Below are positions 26,600-34,841 of a DNA stretch of 64,000 nt, one piece after another. Each line of letters opens with the position of its first letter. The first letter of the stretch is position 1. The DNA comes from Kocuria carniphila. GTDB taxonomy: Bacteria > Actinomycetota > Actinomycetes > Actinomycetales > Micrococcaceae. Below the pieces are notes generated by a model. The model saw only the letters and a list, made by a program, of their open reading frames with translations, did not search any database and had not been told where the DNA came from. The position numbers and the translations under genes are program-made. The stretch is taken from assembly GCF_004136555.1 (NCBI RefSeq), contig NZ_NOIT01000019.1:1-64000 (forward strand). Direction: 5' to 3'.

Positions 26600-26898
26600 C
26601 CCTGGAAGCGGTGCTGGTCGTGGCCGCCGCGCTGTTCGCGGTGGGGCTCTACGGCGCCCTGTCCCAGCAGGTGGTGGTGATGGTGATGATGGGCCTGGAG
26701 CTGATGATCAACGGGGTGCTCCTGGCCGCCGCGGGCTTCTGGTGGTTCCTCGCCCCGGACCCCTCCGGGCAGGTGCTGCTGCTGGTGGTCCTGGCGGCCA
26801 TGACCGTGGAGATGGCCATGGGCTTCGCCGTGGCCACGCTGCTGCACCGCAGGCGCCAGACCGACATGACGGACATGGCCGAGGAGCTCTCCCGATGA
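26596..26898 (+). CDS. nuoK: NuoK-like membrane subunit
   Basis: Complex I subunit K homologue (MrpC-like), 100 residues, three helices. Both proton-path glutamates of the family are visible: in MGLELMINGVLL (near residue 36) and in AAMTVEMAMGFAVATLL (near residue 75). LFAVGLYGALSQQVVVMVMM is the typical first half. Length is normal. The ATG overlaps the nuoJ stop and its own stop overlaps nuoL. Conservation of these acids suggests that the ion-translocating function of the arm is retained. Confidence 0.92.
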   Translation: MTLEAVLVVAAALFAVGLYGALSQQVVVMVMMGLELMINGVLLAAAGFWWFLAPDPSGQVLLLVVLAAMTVEMAMGFAVATLLHRRRQTDMTDMAEELSR

Positions 26899-28805
26899 CC
26901 GCGGCCCAGGCCGTCCTGCTGGCCGTGGTGGTGCTCCCGGCCACCGTGGGGGCGGTGCTCGCCCTCACCCGGGCGGAGCGTGCCGCGGCCCCGGTCGCGG
27001 TGGCGACCGCCGCGGTGACCACGGTGCTCGCGGCGGTCGCCGCCCTGGCGCGGCCCGCCCTGGCGTATCCGTTCGTGGCCGGTGCCGACTTCGCGCTGGA
27101 GGCCGATGCCCTCGCGGCACTGACCCTCCCGATGGTCGCGGGAGTGACGCTCCTGGTGCTGGTCTTCGCGGCCGGCAGCATCCGGGCGGCACGGCCGCGC
27201 TTCCACGGGCTGATGCTGCTCTTCGCCGCCGCGGCCCTGACCACGGTCACGGCCGCGAGCCTGCCGGCGCTGCTGTTCGCCTGGGAGCTGATGGGCGCCA
27301 CGTCCTACGCCCTGATCGGGTTCTGGTGGCGGGACGCCGACCGCGTCTCGGCCGGACTCACCGCCTTCATCACGACCCGCACCGCGGACTTGGGACTCTA
27401 CGTCGCCGCCGGCGCCGCCCTGGCCGGCGGCGCCGGGATGGCCCTGTCCGCCCTGCCGGCCGCCGAGAGCCCGTGGCGGCACGTGATCGCGGCCGGGATC
27501 CTCGTGGCGGCCCTAGGCAAGGCCGCGCAGCTGCCGTTCTCCTTCTGGCTCTCCGGGGCGATGAAGGGCCCCAGCCCGGTGAGCGCGCTGCTGCACTCCG
27601 CGGCCATGGTCGCCATGGGCGGCTACCTCCTGCTCCGGGTGGAGCCGCTGCTGGCCTCCACCGGGTGGGCGGGCCCGGCCGCGGCGTGGATCGGGGCGGT
27701 GACCGCGGTGCTGATGGGGTTCGTGGCGCTGGCCCAGCGGGAGCTCAAGCAGCTGCTGGCGGCGTCCACGGTGGCGCAGCTGGGCTTCGTCGTGCTGGCC
27801 GCCGGGGTGGGCGCGGTCAGCGGCGGCGCGGCCCACCTGGTGGCCCACGCCTCCACCAAGGCGCTGCTGTTCCTGGCCGCCGGGGCGTGGCTGACGGCCC
27901 TGGGCACCGAGGAGCTCGCGGCACTGCGCGGGGCCGGCCGCCGGTGGCGGGTCGTGGGCGTGAGCGCGACCGTGGGGGCGCTGGCCCTGGCCGGGATCGC
28001 CCCACTGTCCCTGTGGGCCACCAAGGACGCGGTGCTGGCCGCCGCCCTCGAGGCCTCGGCGTGGCTCTACGCCGCCGGGCTCGTGGCGGCGGCCCTGTCG
28101 GCGGCCTACGCGGGCAAGGTCCTGTGGACGATCTGGCACCGAGGTGCTCGCGCCGAGGCCGCGGAAGGGGGCACCGGGAAGGTGGGGCCGCTGGAGCAGG
28201 CCCCGCTTCTCGTGCTCGCCGCCGGCGCGGCCGTACTGGGGATACTGGCCCTGCCCCCGGTCAGCCGGAGCCTCGCCGGGGCCCTGGGCGGGCACGGCGC
28301 GGTGGCGCCCGTCGAGCTGCTGGTCTCGGCCGCGATCGCCCTGGTCGTCCTGCTGCTGATGCTGCGCGTGCGCGTCCCCGAGCCGGGATGGGCCGTGCGG
28401 TGGCTAGGGTTGGAGGCCGCCGCGCACGCCGTCGTCGTCCGCCCCTCACTGGGCCTGGCGCACGCCCTGGCCCGGTTCGACGACCTCGTCCTGGACCGGG
28501 CCGTGACCGCCGCCGCCGGGGCCGTCCCGGTGCTGGCACGGGCCGCGGCCCGGTTCGACGACCGGGCCCTCGACACCGGGGTCGAGGCCACCGCGCACGC
28601 CGCCGACGCGACCGGCCGGGGTGCGGCCCGGCTCGACGACGACGTCGTGGACGGCGCCGTCGAGGGCCTCGCCGGCCGGGTCCGCCGGCTCGGGCAGCTG
28701 GCCCGGGCCCCGCAGACCGGGGCAGTCCACCAGTACTTCCTCCAGGCCGTCGCGGTGCTCGCCGTCGGCGTCGTGGCCTGGTCCGTCTACGCCGTGATGG
28801 GATGA
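26895..28805 (+). CDS. nuoL: NuoL-like antiporter subunit
   Basis: Complex I antiporter-like subunit L, 636 residues, about 16 helices. The key residues are present: Glu in LFAWELMGATSY, Lys in ALGKAAQLPFSFWL, and the PSPVSALLHSAAMV half-helix with its His. The following AMKG replaces the usual AMEG. The C-terminal 130 residues hold RFDDLVLDRAV and RFDDRALDTGV repeats and end near QTGAVHQYFLQAVAV, the region that forms the long lateral helix and final membrane helix of NuoL. The ATG at 26895 overlaps nuoK by 4 bp; an upstream extension of the frame to 26358 is antisense-like noise inside nuoJ/K. Confidence 0.93.
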   Translation: MTAAQAVLLAVVVLPATVGAVLALTRAERAAAPVAVATAAVTTVLAAVAALARPALAYPFVAGADFALEADALAALTLPMVAGVTLLVLVFAAGSIRAARPRFHGLMLLFAAAALTTVTAASLPALLFAWELMGATSYALIGFWWRDADRVSAGLTAFITTRTADLGLYVAAGAALAGGAGMALSALPAAESPWRHVIAAGILVAALGKAAQLPFSFWLSGAMKGPSPVSALLHSAAMVAMGGYLLLRVEPLLASTGWAGPAAAWIGAVTAVLMGFVALAQRELKQLLAASTVAQLGFVVLAAGVGAVSGGAAHLVAHASTKALLFLAAGAWLTALGTEELAALRGAGRRWRVVGVSATVGALALAGIAPLSLWATKDAVLAAALEASAWLYAAGLVAAALSAAYAGKVLWTIWHRGARAEAAEGGTGKVGPLEQAPLLVLAAGAAVLGILALPPVSRSLAGALGGHGAVAPVELLVSAAIALVVLLLMLRVRVPEPGWAVRWLGLEAAAHAVVVRPSLGLAHALARFDDLVLDRAVTAAAGAVPVLARAAARFDDRALDTGVEATAHAADATGRGAARLDDDVVDGAVEGLAGRVRRLGQLARAPQTGAVHQYFLQAVAVLAVGVVAWSVYAVMG

Positions 28806-30298
28806 ACATGCTGAGCCTGATCGTCTTCCTGCCCCTGGCCGCCGCCGCCGTCCTGGCCGTGGTCCCCTCGATCGGGGCCGCGGCCGCGCGGTGGGCGTGG
28901 GTGGCGGTGAGCGTCGTGGAGCTGCTGCTCGTGGGCGTGCTGTGGGCCGGGTACGAGGACCCGGGACCCAACGGGCTGGCCTTCGAGGAGCAGGTGCCGT
29001 GGATCCCCGGGGTGAACAGCAGCTACCACGTGGGCGTGGACGGGCTCTCCCTGCCGCTGCTGGCCATGACGGTCGTCGTGTTCCTGGCCTGTGCCCTCTA
29101 TGCCGTTCGGGACACGGACCGGCCCCGCGTGCAGGCGGCGCTGTTCCTGTTCCTGCAGGGCGTGAGCCTGGGGGTGTTCGTGGCGGCCGACCTCATCCTG
29201 TTCTTCGTCTTCTTCGACCTGTCCATCGTGGGCATGTACTTCGTGATCGCCGGGTGGGGCCACGGGGACGCGGCTCGGTCGGCGCTGAAGTTCTTCCTCT
29301 ACACCTTCCTGGGCTCCCTGGCCCTGCTGCTGGGCTTCATCGGCCTCTACGTGGCCGCCGCACCCCACACCTTCGACATCCCCGAGCTCGTCGCCACAGC
29401 CCCGCTCCAGGGGGACGGACTCACCGGGGGGCTCGTGCTCGCGGCGATCCTGGTGGGGCTGGCCGTGAAGACCCCCACCGTCCCCTTCCACACGTGGCTC
29501 CCCCCGGCCCACACGGACGCCCCGGCCACCGGCTCAGCCGTGCTGGCGGGGGTGCTGCTGAAGATGGGCACCTACGGGTTCGTGCGCATCGCCATGCCGA
29601 TCCTGCCTGAAGCGTGGCGGGCCTGGGCCTGGGTGATCGTGGCCGTCGGCATCGTCTCGGTGCTCTACGGGGCGTTCGTGGCCCTGGCCCAGACGGACCT
29701 CAAACGGATGATCGCCTACACCTCCGTCAACCACATGGGCTACATCGTCCTGGCCCTGGGCGCGGTCGGCGTCCTGGCTCAGGACGCCGCCCAGGCCCGG
29801 TCCGTGGCGGTCACCGGGGCGGTGGTGCAGATGGTCAGCCACGGATTGATCACCGCCGCGCTGTTCCTGCTGGCCGGGGTGATGCAGGACCGGGCCGGGA
29901 CCTACGACATGGGCTCCTACGGCGGGCTGGCCGCCCCGGCACCGCGCTACGCGGCACTGTTCGCGGCCGGGGCCTTCGCCTCCTTGGGCCTGCCCGGGTT
30001 CTCCGGGTTCATCGCCGAATTCCAGATCTTCGCCGGCAGCATCGCGGTCGCCCCCGTCACCGCGATCGCCCTGCCGGGCATCCTGGTCACCGCCGCGCTG
30101 TTCCTGCGGGCCCTGCAGCGGGTCTTCACCGGCCCAGCGGCCGGGCACACCCCCGGGTTCGCAGATCTCCAGGGGCGGGAGCTGTGGTCGGTGGGTCCCC
30201 TGTTGGCCCTGTCCTTGCTCATCGGTGTGCTGCCCCGGGTGCTGCTCGAGGTGGTCGAGCCGGCCTCGAGTGCCCTCGTGAGCCTGGTGGGACGGTAG
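28802..30298 (+). CDS. nuoM: NuoM-like antiporter subunit
   Basis: Complex I antiporter-like subunit M, 498 residues, 14 predicted helices. Channel lysines are kept: GLAVKTPTVPFHTWLPPAH and GVLLKMGTYGFVRIAMPI; TDLKRMIAYTSVNHMGYIVLA is the conserved central segment. The helix-5 acid, Glu in nearly all NuoM proteins, is Asp here (FFVFFDLSIVGMYFVIAGWG). It overlaps nuoL by 4 bp. It should move protons if the arm is driven; the driver is not evident because the peripheral arm is missing. Confidence 0.93.
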   Translation: MNMLSLIVFLPLAAAAVLAVVPSIGAAAARWAWVAVSVVELLLVGVLWAGYEDPGPNGLAFEEQVPWIPGVNSSYHVGVDGLSLPLLAMTVVVFLACALYAVRDTDRPRVQAALFLFLQGVSLGVFVAADLILFFVFFDLSIVGMYFVIAGWGHGDAARSALKFFLYTFLGSLALLLGFIGLYVAAAPHTFDIPELVATAPLQGDGLTGGLVLAAILVGLAVKTPTVPFHTWLPPAHTDAPATGSAVLAGVLLKMGTYGFVRIAMPILPEAWRAWAWVIVAVGIVSVLYGAFVALAQTDLKRMIAYTSVNHMGYIVLALGAVGVLAQDAAQARSVAVTGAVVQMVSHGLITAALFLLAGVMQDRAGTYDMGSYGGLAAPAPRYAALFAAGAFASLGLPGFSGFIAEFQIFAGSIAVAPVTAIALPGILVTAALFLRALQRVFTGPAAGHTPGFADLQGRELWSVGPLLALSLLIGVLPRVLLEVVEPASSALVSLVGR

Positions 30299-30313
30299 CC
30301 GGTGGAGGCCTCG

Positions 30314-31735
30314 ATGCAGATGCGGCCCATGCTGCTACTGCCGGAAATCGTCGTCTTCATCGGTGGGTTGGTGGTGCTGCTGGGCGGATCGTTCCTGCCC
30401 CGCGACCGGCAATGGATCGCCCGCGTCGTCGCCGTCCTAGCCCTGCTGGGCGCCGCGGTCGCCGCCGTGGTTGCGATGACCGGGCCCGAACAGAGCGCGT
30501 TCTCCGGGACGTTCGCCGTGGACACCGCCACCGGTGCCGCCCGGGTCATCGCAGCGCTGACCACCCTGCTGGTGCTGGGGGTGGCCTCCGGGGAGATCGC
30601 CGGGTCCCCGCGGGAGTCGGACACGTACGCGCTGCTGCTGCTGGCCACCACCGGGGTGATGGTCTTGGCCGGGGCCACCGACCTGCTCGTGCTGATCGTG
30701 GGGTTCCTGCTGGCCAGCATCCCCCTGTACGGGATCGTCGGCCTCACCGGCGGCCGCGCCGGGGCCGAGGCCGCCATGAAGACCTACCTCATGGGGGCGC
30801 TGTCCGGGATCCTGCTCATGCTCGGGGTCACCGTGCTCTACGCCCTGGCCGGCGGCACCGACTACGCCCTGCTCCGGGACGCGCTGCCCGCCGCCCCGGC
30901 AGCAGCCGTGGGCGCGGGCGTGCTGGGCGTGCTCGCCGGGCTGCTCTTCAAGGCCGGCGGGGTGCCCTTCCACTTCTGGGTGCCCGACGCCGCCCAGGGC
31001 ACCGGGGCCACCGCCGCCACGTTCCTCACCACCGTCCCCAAGGTGGGGGCGCTGGTCGCCGTGTACCGGCTCGTGGCCACGGTCTCCGCCGGGGACGGCT
31101 CCTGGTTGCTCGTCGCGGCGCTGCTGGCCACCGCCTCGATGTTCCTGGGCAACCTCGCCGCCTACTGGCAGACCGACCCCCGCCGGCTGCTGGGCTGGTC
31201 GACGGTGGCCCAGGTCGGGTTCCTGCTCGTGCCCGTGGCCGCGGCCGGGCGCAGCGACCTGGCCCTGCCCTCGCTGCTGTTCTACCTCGCCGCCTACGCG
31301 CTCACCAACGTCGCCGCCTTCGCCGTCACCGCCGCCCTGCCCGAGCACCGGAAACTGACCGACTACCGGGGCCTGGCCCGCGCCCGCCCCGGCCTGGGGC
31401 TGGTCCTGCTCGTGGCGCTGCTGGGACTGGTGGGGACCCCGCCGCTGGCCGTGTTCGTCGGCAAGCTCACCACCGCCACCGCCGCCTGGGACGGCGGGCA
31501 CGGCTGGCTCGCCCTGGTGGTGGTGCTCAACAGCGTCCTCAGCCTCTTCTACTACCTGCGCTGGTTCGCCCCCGTATTCGCCCCACCCGCCCAGCAGGCC
31601 GCGGGATTCCCCGGAGGCGGCGGGGCGGCCGCCTGGCCGGCCGCCACCGCCGGGGTCGCCGCGACCGCGAGCCTGGGAATCGGCGTCCTGGCCGGTGTCC
31701 TGTGGGCCGCCCTCGAGAGCCCCGGGACCATGTAG
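30314..31735 (+). CDS. nuoN: NuoN-like antiporter subunit lacking the helix-5 glutamate
   Basis: Complex I antiporter-like subunit N, 473 residues from the ATG at 30314 (GGAGG 5 bp upstream; a GTG at 30302 would add 4). Lysines are present in LLFKAGGVPFHFWVPDAAQG and in VPKVGALVAVYR. The usual helix-5 GLELxSLPLY reads GFLLASIPLYGIVGL, so the conserved Glu is Leu, which in canonical enzymes would impair the channel. It is the last gene of the cluster; the next gene converges on it after 55 bp. Confidence 0.9.
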   Translation: MQMRPMLLLPEIVVFIGGLVVLLGGSFLPRDRQWIARVVAVLALLGAAVAAVVAMTGPEQSAFSGTFAVDTATGAARVIAALTTLLVLGVASGEIAGSPRESDTYALLLLATTGVMVLAGATDLLVLIVGFLLASIPLYGIVGLTGGRAGAEAAMKTYLMGALSGILLMLGVTVLYALAGGTDYALLRDALPAAPAAAVGAGVLGVLAGLLFKAGGVPFHFWVPDAAQGTGATAATFLTTVPKVGALVAVYRLVATVSAGDGSWLLVAALLATASMFLGNLAAYWQTDPRRLLGWSTVAQVGFLLVPVAAAGRSDLALPSLLFYLAAYALTNVAAFAVTAALPEHRKLTDYRGLARARPGLGLVLLVALLGLVGTPPLAVFVGKLTTATAAWDGGHGWLALVVVLNSVLSLFYYLRWFAPVFAPPAQQAAGFPGGGGAAAWPAATAGVAATASLGIGVLAGVLWAALESPGTM

Positions 31736-31790
31736 GTCCGGCGGCCCCTGCCCCGTGGGCGCCCCGTGCGGGAGGCCGGGGAGACCGGGC

Positions 31791-32060
31791 TCAGGTCCGC
31801 GTGCTCTGGCCGTGCTCGCCGGCATAGGCGGTGAAGACCTCACCGGGGTTCTCCCCGGTGCCCACGAAGTCCTCCTTGATCTCGGATCCGAGCTGCTCCA
31901 GGGCCGAGGACAGCCGCTGGACACTCAACCGCACCGCCGCCTCGGGCCGAGCCATGGCCGCATCGACCAACCGCAGCGCATACGGCAGCTGCCGAGCCAA
32001 GGACAGGTCGGAGTTGCTCTCCTGGAAGTAGAAGCCCTCGGTGTGCTGGGTGAAGTCCAC
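31791..32060 (-). CDS. Small hypothetical protein
   Basis: Predicted protein of 89 residues from the GTG at 32060, which follows GGGGAAGG at good spacing. Sequence begins VDFTQHTEGFYFQESNSDLS and continues with an amphipathic, probably helical region (ARQLPYALRLVDAAMARPEAAVRLSVQRLSSALEQLGSE). No signal or membrane segment and no family recognised. The frame is open up to 32246, but that part is low quality and is interrupted by a 26-bp palindrome (32071-32096). The neighbouring frames upstream also contain protein-like pieces, so a broken longer gene is possible. Confidence 0.45.
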   Translation of the reverse strand: MDFTQHTEGFYFQESNSDLSLARQLPYALRLVDAAMARPEAAVRLSVQRLSSALEQLGSEIKEDFVGTGENPGEVFTAYAGEHGQSTRT

Positions 32061-32070
32061 GGACACCTTC

Positions 32071-32096
32071 CCCACACCCCCTCGAGGGGGTGTGGG
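32071..32096. repeat. Perfect 26-bp palindrome
   Basis: CCCACACCCCCTC and GAGGGGGTGTGGG are perfect complements with no spacer. It sits 11 bp upstream of the small hypothetical gene on the minus strand. It could be an operator, a terminator of a lost gene, or an insertion junction. The 32097-32547 stretch around it holds no intact gene. Confidence 0.6.
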
Positions 32097-32547
32097 ACCC
32101 GGGAGGCGGTGGCCGCGTCCACCGTACCGATCGCCTCGGCGTAGCCGGCATCTGAGGTTCCACCAGGCCGTTGCCTCCTTCGGGGGCCGTCTCGCCGTCG
32201 CTGATCCATCGCCGGGTCGGTTCCATCGGCGCGTCAGCGGGCTCACCGATGGCCCTCCCCGAGGGCTCAGTGCCGTTCATCGTGCGTCCCGGTGGTGGTC
32301 TCCTCGCAGGCGAAGCGCTCCTTGAGGGTCTCGTGGGCCCGGCGAGGTCCCGCGCTGATCGGCGGCGAAACGGAGCCGCCCTGTCGGGTGCTGGAGCCTG
32401 CGGTCCCAGCGAACGCCTTGCCAGCACAACCATGCTCAGGAGTCAGCAGGGCTAGGCCCAGTCCATGTGCCACACCATGACGGTGTTCCTTGGCCGGCTC
32501 GGTGTCCGGGGGCCGCGCGGACACGGCGGCCCCCGGGTGTGTGCGGG

Positions 32548-33210
32548 TCAGGACTGCTCGGGCAACTCCTGGAGCATGGTCTCCATCTCCTGAATCTCGG
32601 CCTCCTGATCCTCGATGACCTGCTGGGCCAGTGCCACGGCCTGCGGGTTCTCGCCATTGTCGACCTCGTCGCGGGCCATGTCCACGGCGCCTTCGTGGTG
32701 GACGGTCATCTGCTCCAGGTACAGTCGAGCGGCCTCGACACCCTGGGCCTCCTCGAGGGCGGCCATGTCCTCCTCGCTCATCATCCCGTCCATCCCGGAC
32801 CCGTGGTCCATGCCTTCCATGCCTCCAGACTCGCTCATGGGTTCCTCGTCCCAGGCGGTGAGCATGGCATTCATGCGCTCGATTTCCGGGCCCTGGGCTG
32901 CGACCACGCCCTGGGCGAAATCGCGCACGTTGTCCGGGATGTTGTCCTTGGCCAGCAGCATCTCGCTCATCTCCACGGCCTGCTGGTGGTGGGGGATCAT
33001 CATTTGGGCGAACATCACGTCCGCGTCGTTGTGCTCAGCGGCAATCGCCTCACCGGAAGCCGAAGTGGTGCTCGTGGCCTGGGCGCTGGAGGTGGCCGGG
33101 GCGGCGGTTTCCGGGGCGGTCTCGGTGCTCTCTTCGGCACCGGTGCCGCAGCCGACCAAGGCCAGGGCGGTGGTCAGGGCGAGGGTGGTCAGGGTGGTGG
33201 AACGCTTCAC
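32548..33210 (-). CDS. DUF305 lipoprotein, Met-rich linker
   Basis: Lipoprotein of 220 residues with the lipobox ALVGC at residues 17-21. A Ser/Thr/Ala-rich spacer follows, then two DUF305 motifs, MMIPHHQQAVEMSEMLLA near residue 95 and MTVHHEGAVDMARDE near residue 168. Between them lies a Met/Gly/Asp tract (GGMEGMDHGSGMDGMM) of the type found in copper-binding proteins. It lies 52 bp downstream of copZ2 on the same strand, so it probably shares the CsoR-like operator at 33659. Extracytoplasmic copper binding is inferred. Confidence 0.9.
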   Translation of the reverse strand: MKRSTTLTTLALTTALALVGCGTGAEESTETAPETAAPATSSAQATSTTSASGEAIAAEHNDADVMFAQMMIPHHQQAVEMSEMLLAKDNIPDNVRDFAQGVVAAQGPEIERMNAMLTAWDEEPMSESGGMEGMDHGSGMDGMMSEEDMAALEEAQGVEAARLYLEQMTVHHEGAVDMARDEVDNGENPQAVALAQQVIEDQEAEIQEMETMLQELPEQS

Positions 33211-33262
33211 AATATGTCCTTACGTTGGGGATGGGCTGGGGTGCGGGGAGGCCCCGGGGCGG

Positions 33263-33598
33263 TCAGGAAGTGGCCAGCGTGTAGCCGGCCTCCTCGATGG
33301 CGGATCGGACGGCTTCAGTCGACATCGGTCGTTGGCTTGTCACGGTGACGACGGAGGTGTCGCCGGCTACGAGGTCGATCTCTACGTCTTGGACGCCCTC
33401 CAGGGCGGTCAGGGCATCGGTCACTCGCCCAGCGCAGTGGCCGCAGGTCATGCCCTCCACCTGGTAAGTCGTTGCAGTGCTCACGCCGAAGGCCACCCGA
33501 GGGTTGGTTGAGGCTGGTTCGTCCTGTGCGGCAGGCGGTGCGCAGCAGGCGCAACCGGTGGAAACGAGAGGAAGTCTGAGATTGGTCGCATCGGTCAC
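33263..33598 (-). CDS. CopZ-like heavy-metal-associated domain protein (copy 2)
   Basis: A 111-residue protein with a C-terminal HMA domain: VEGMTCGHCAGRV (CxxC near residues 52-55), DVEIDLVAG, and the ending IEEAGYTLATS. The N-terminal 40 residues add a second Cys cluster, STGCACCAPPAAQ, that could also hold Cu(I). The GTG at 33598 has AAGGAG 6 bp upstream; an ATG at 33652 is possible but lies close to the operator dyad. Likely a cytosolic copper chaperone, coexpressed with the DUF305 lipoprotein downstream. Confidence 0.88.
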   Translation of the reverse strand: MTDATNLRLPLVSTGCACCAPPAAQDEPASTNPRVAFGVSTATTYQVEGMTCGHCAGRVTDALTALEGVQDVEIDLVAGDTSVVTVTSQRPMSTEAVRSAIEEAGYTLATS

Positions 33599-33658
33599 GG
33601 CGGGCTCCTTCGAATAGGGATAGTGCCTTTCGGCAAGGGGGATCGCGTCCAACAGGTA

Positions 33659-33685
33659 GATATATACCCCGTAGGGGTATATATC
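33659..33685. promoter_or_regulatory. Perfect CsoR-like operator of copZ2
   Basis: Arms GATATATACCCC and GGGGTATATATC are exact complements with a 3-bp centre (GTA). The site lies about 60 bp before the copZ2 GTG and just after the copS2 stop. It is the most symmetrical CsoR-like dyad in the window, and its TATATA flanks may be the promoter -10 region. Confidence 0.8.
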
Positions 33686-33698
33686 AAGGCGGTTGGGT

Positions 33699-34841
33699 TC
33701 AGGGGGTGATCATTGCCTGCTCTGCCCTGTCGTGGTTGTGGCGTGGCAGTGTTGCGATGAACACGGTTCCGTGTCCGGGCCCGGGGGAGTGGGCGGTGAG
33801 AGCGCCTTCGTGGGCCTCGATCAGGGCTTTCGAGATGGTCAGGCCAATCCCGGAGCCGCCGTGGTCGCGGTCCCGGGCGGTGTCGCCGCGGTAGAAGCGC
33901 TCGAAGACGTGCGGCAGCTGTTCACGGCATATGCCCTCGCCCGTGTCGGTGACGCGGATGGCGACGTCTTCTGGGCCCTGCCCGCCCGCGCTGATGGTCA
34001 CCGTACCGCCGGGCGGGGTGTGGCGCAGGGCGTTGGAGAGCAGGTTGCCCAGCACCTGTCCAAGGCGTTGCCGGTCCACGGCCACGGTCCCCGCCGGTTC
34101 CGTAGCCTCGATCTCCAGGGTGACGCCCTTGGCCGCGTAGGCTTCCTTCGCGGCGTCGCCGGCGGCCTGGAGCAGGTCGGTCACCGACTCTTCCGCACGG
34201 TCGAGCACGAACCTGCCTTCCTCGGCGCGGGAGACATCGTTGATGTCTTCGACCAGCCGGGTCAGCCGAGCCATCTGCTCGGCCATGACGTCGCTGGTGG
34301 TGGTGTCCCAGTCGATGACCCCGTCCTGGAGGCCCTCGAGGTAAACGGTGAGCACGGAGATGGGGGTGCGCATCTCGTGGGCCAGGTCGGAGAGCATCTG
34401 GCGTCGAGTGTCCTCGGTACGCTGCAGCCGCTCAGCCATAGTGTTGAACGAAGTGGCCAGGGCGTCCACTTCCGCCCCGGCGCCCATGGCCGGGACCCGG
34501 GTGTCGTAGCGGCCGCGGGCCATCCTTTTGGCCGCCTCGGTCAGCTTCCCCAGCGGGGTCTGGATGCGGCGGGAGAGCCAGACGGTGGCCAGCAGCGCAC
34601 AGATCAAAGCGGTGGCCAGGGCCACGGCCAGAGTGATCAGGTTGGTGTCGCGGTAGGCCCGCTCCACGTGCAGCAGTTCCGCAGAGCTCTCGGGGTGCCC
34701 GGCCATGACGAGGTGATCGTGGAACAGCGCTGGGCCGACCAGGGAGGCCACCACGATCGCGGCCACGATGCTGGTGCCCACCACCAGCAACTGGGCGCCC
34801 AGAAACCGAGAGGCCAACCCGCGTTCACGCCGGGGGCTCAT
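33699..34841 (-). CDS. CopS-like sensor histidine kinase (copy 2)
   Basis: Membrane histidine kinase, 380 residues, paralog of the one at 15807. Helices near residues 16-36 and 70-90 flank a short outer loop, GPALFHDHLVMAGHPESSAELLHVE, with four histidines in the same places as in copy 1. HAMP (RIQTPLGKLTEAAKRMARGRYDTRV), H-box LSDLAHEMRTPISVL, N-box NLLSNALRHTPPGG, DTGEGI and GSGIGLTI are all intact. Its ATG overlaps the regulator stop by 4 bp. Probably senses extracytoplasmic copper. Confidence 0.9.
   Translation of the reverse strand: MSPRRERGLASRFLGAQLLVVGTSIVAAIVVASLVGPALFHDHLVMAGHPESSAELLHVERAYRDTNLITLAVALATALICALLATVWLSRRIQTPLGKLTEAAKRMARGRYDTRVPAMGAGAEVDALATSFNTMAERLQRTEDTRRQMLSDLAHEMRTPISVLTVYLEGLQDGVIDWDTTTSDVMAEQMARLTRLVEDINDVSRAEEGRFVLDRAEESVTDLLQAAGDAAKEAYAAKGVTLEIEATEPAGTVAVDRQRLGQVLGNLLSNALRHTPPGGTVTISAGGQGPEDVAIRVTDTGEGICREQLPHVFERFYRGDTARDRDHGGSGIGLTISKALIEAHEGALTAHSPGPGHGTVFIATLPRHNHDRAEQAMITP

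Noticed and set aside
29614-31827. 737-codon plus-strand frame across nuoM and nuoN
   Set aside because: Out of frame with both; composition is Arg/Pro/Gly-rich and no motif is seen.
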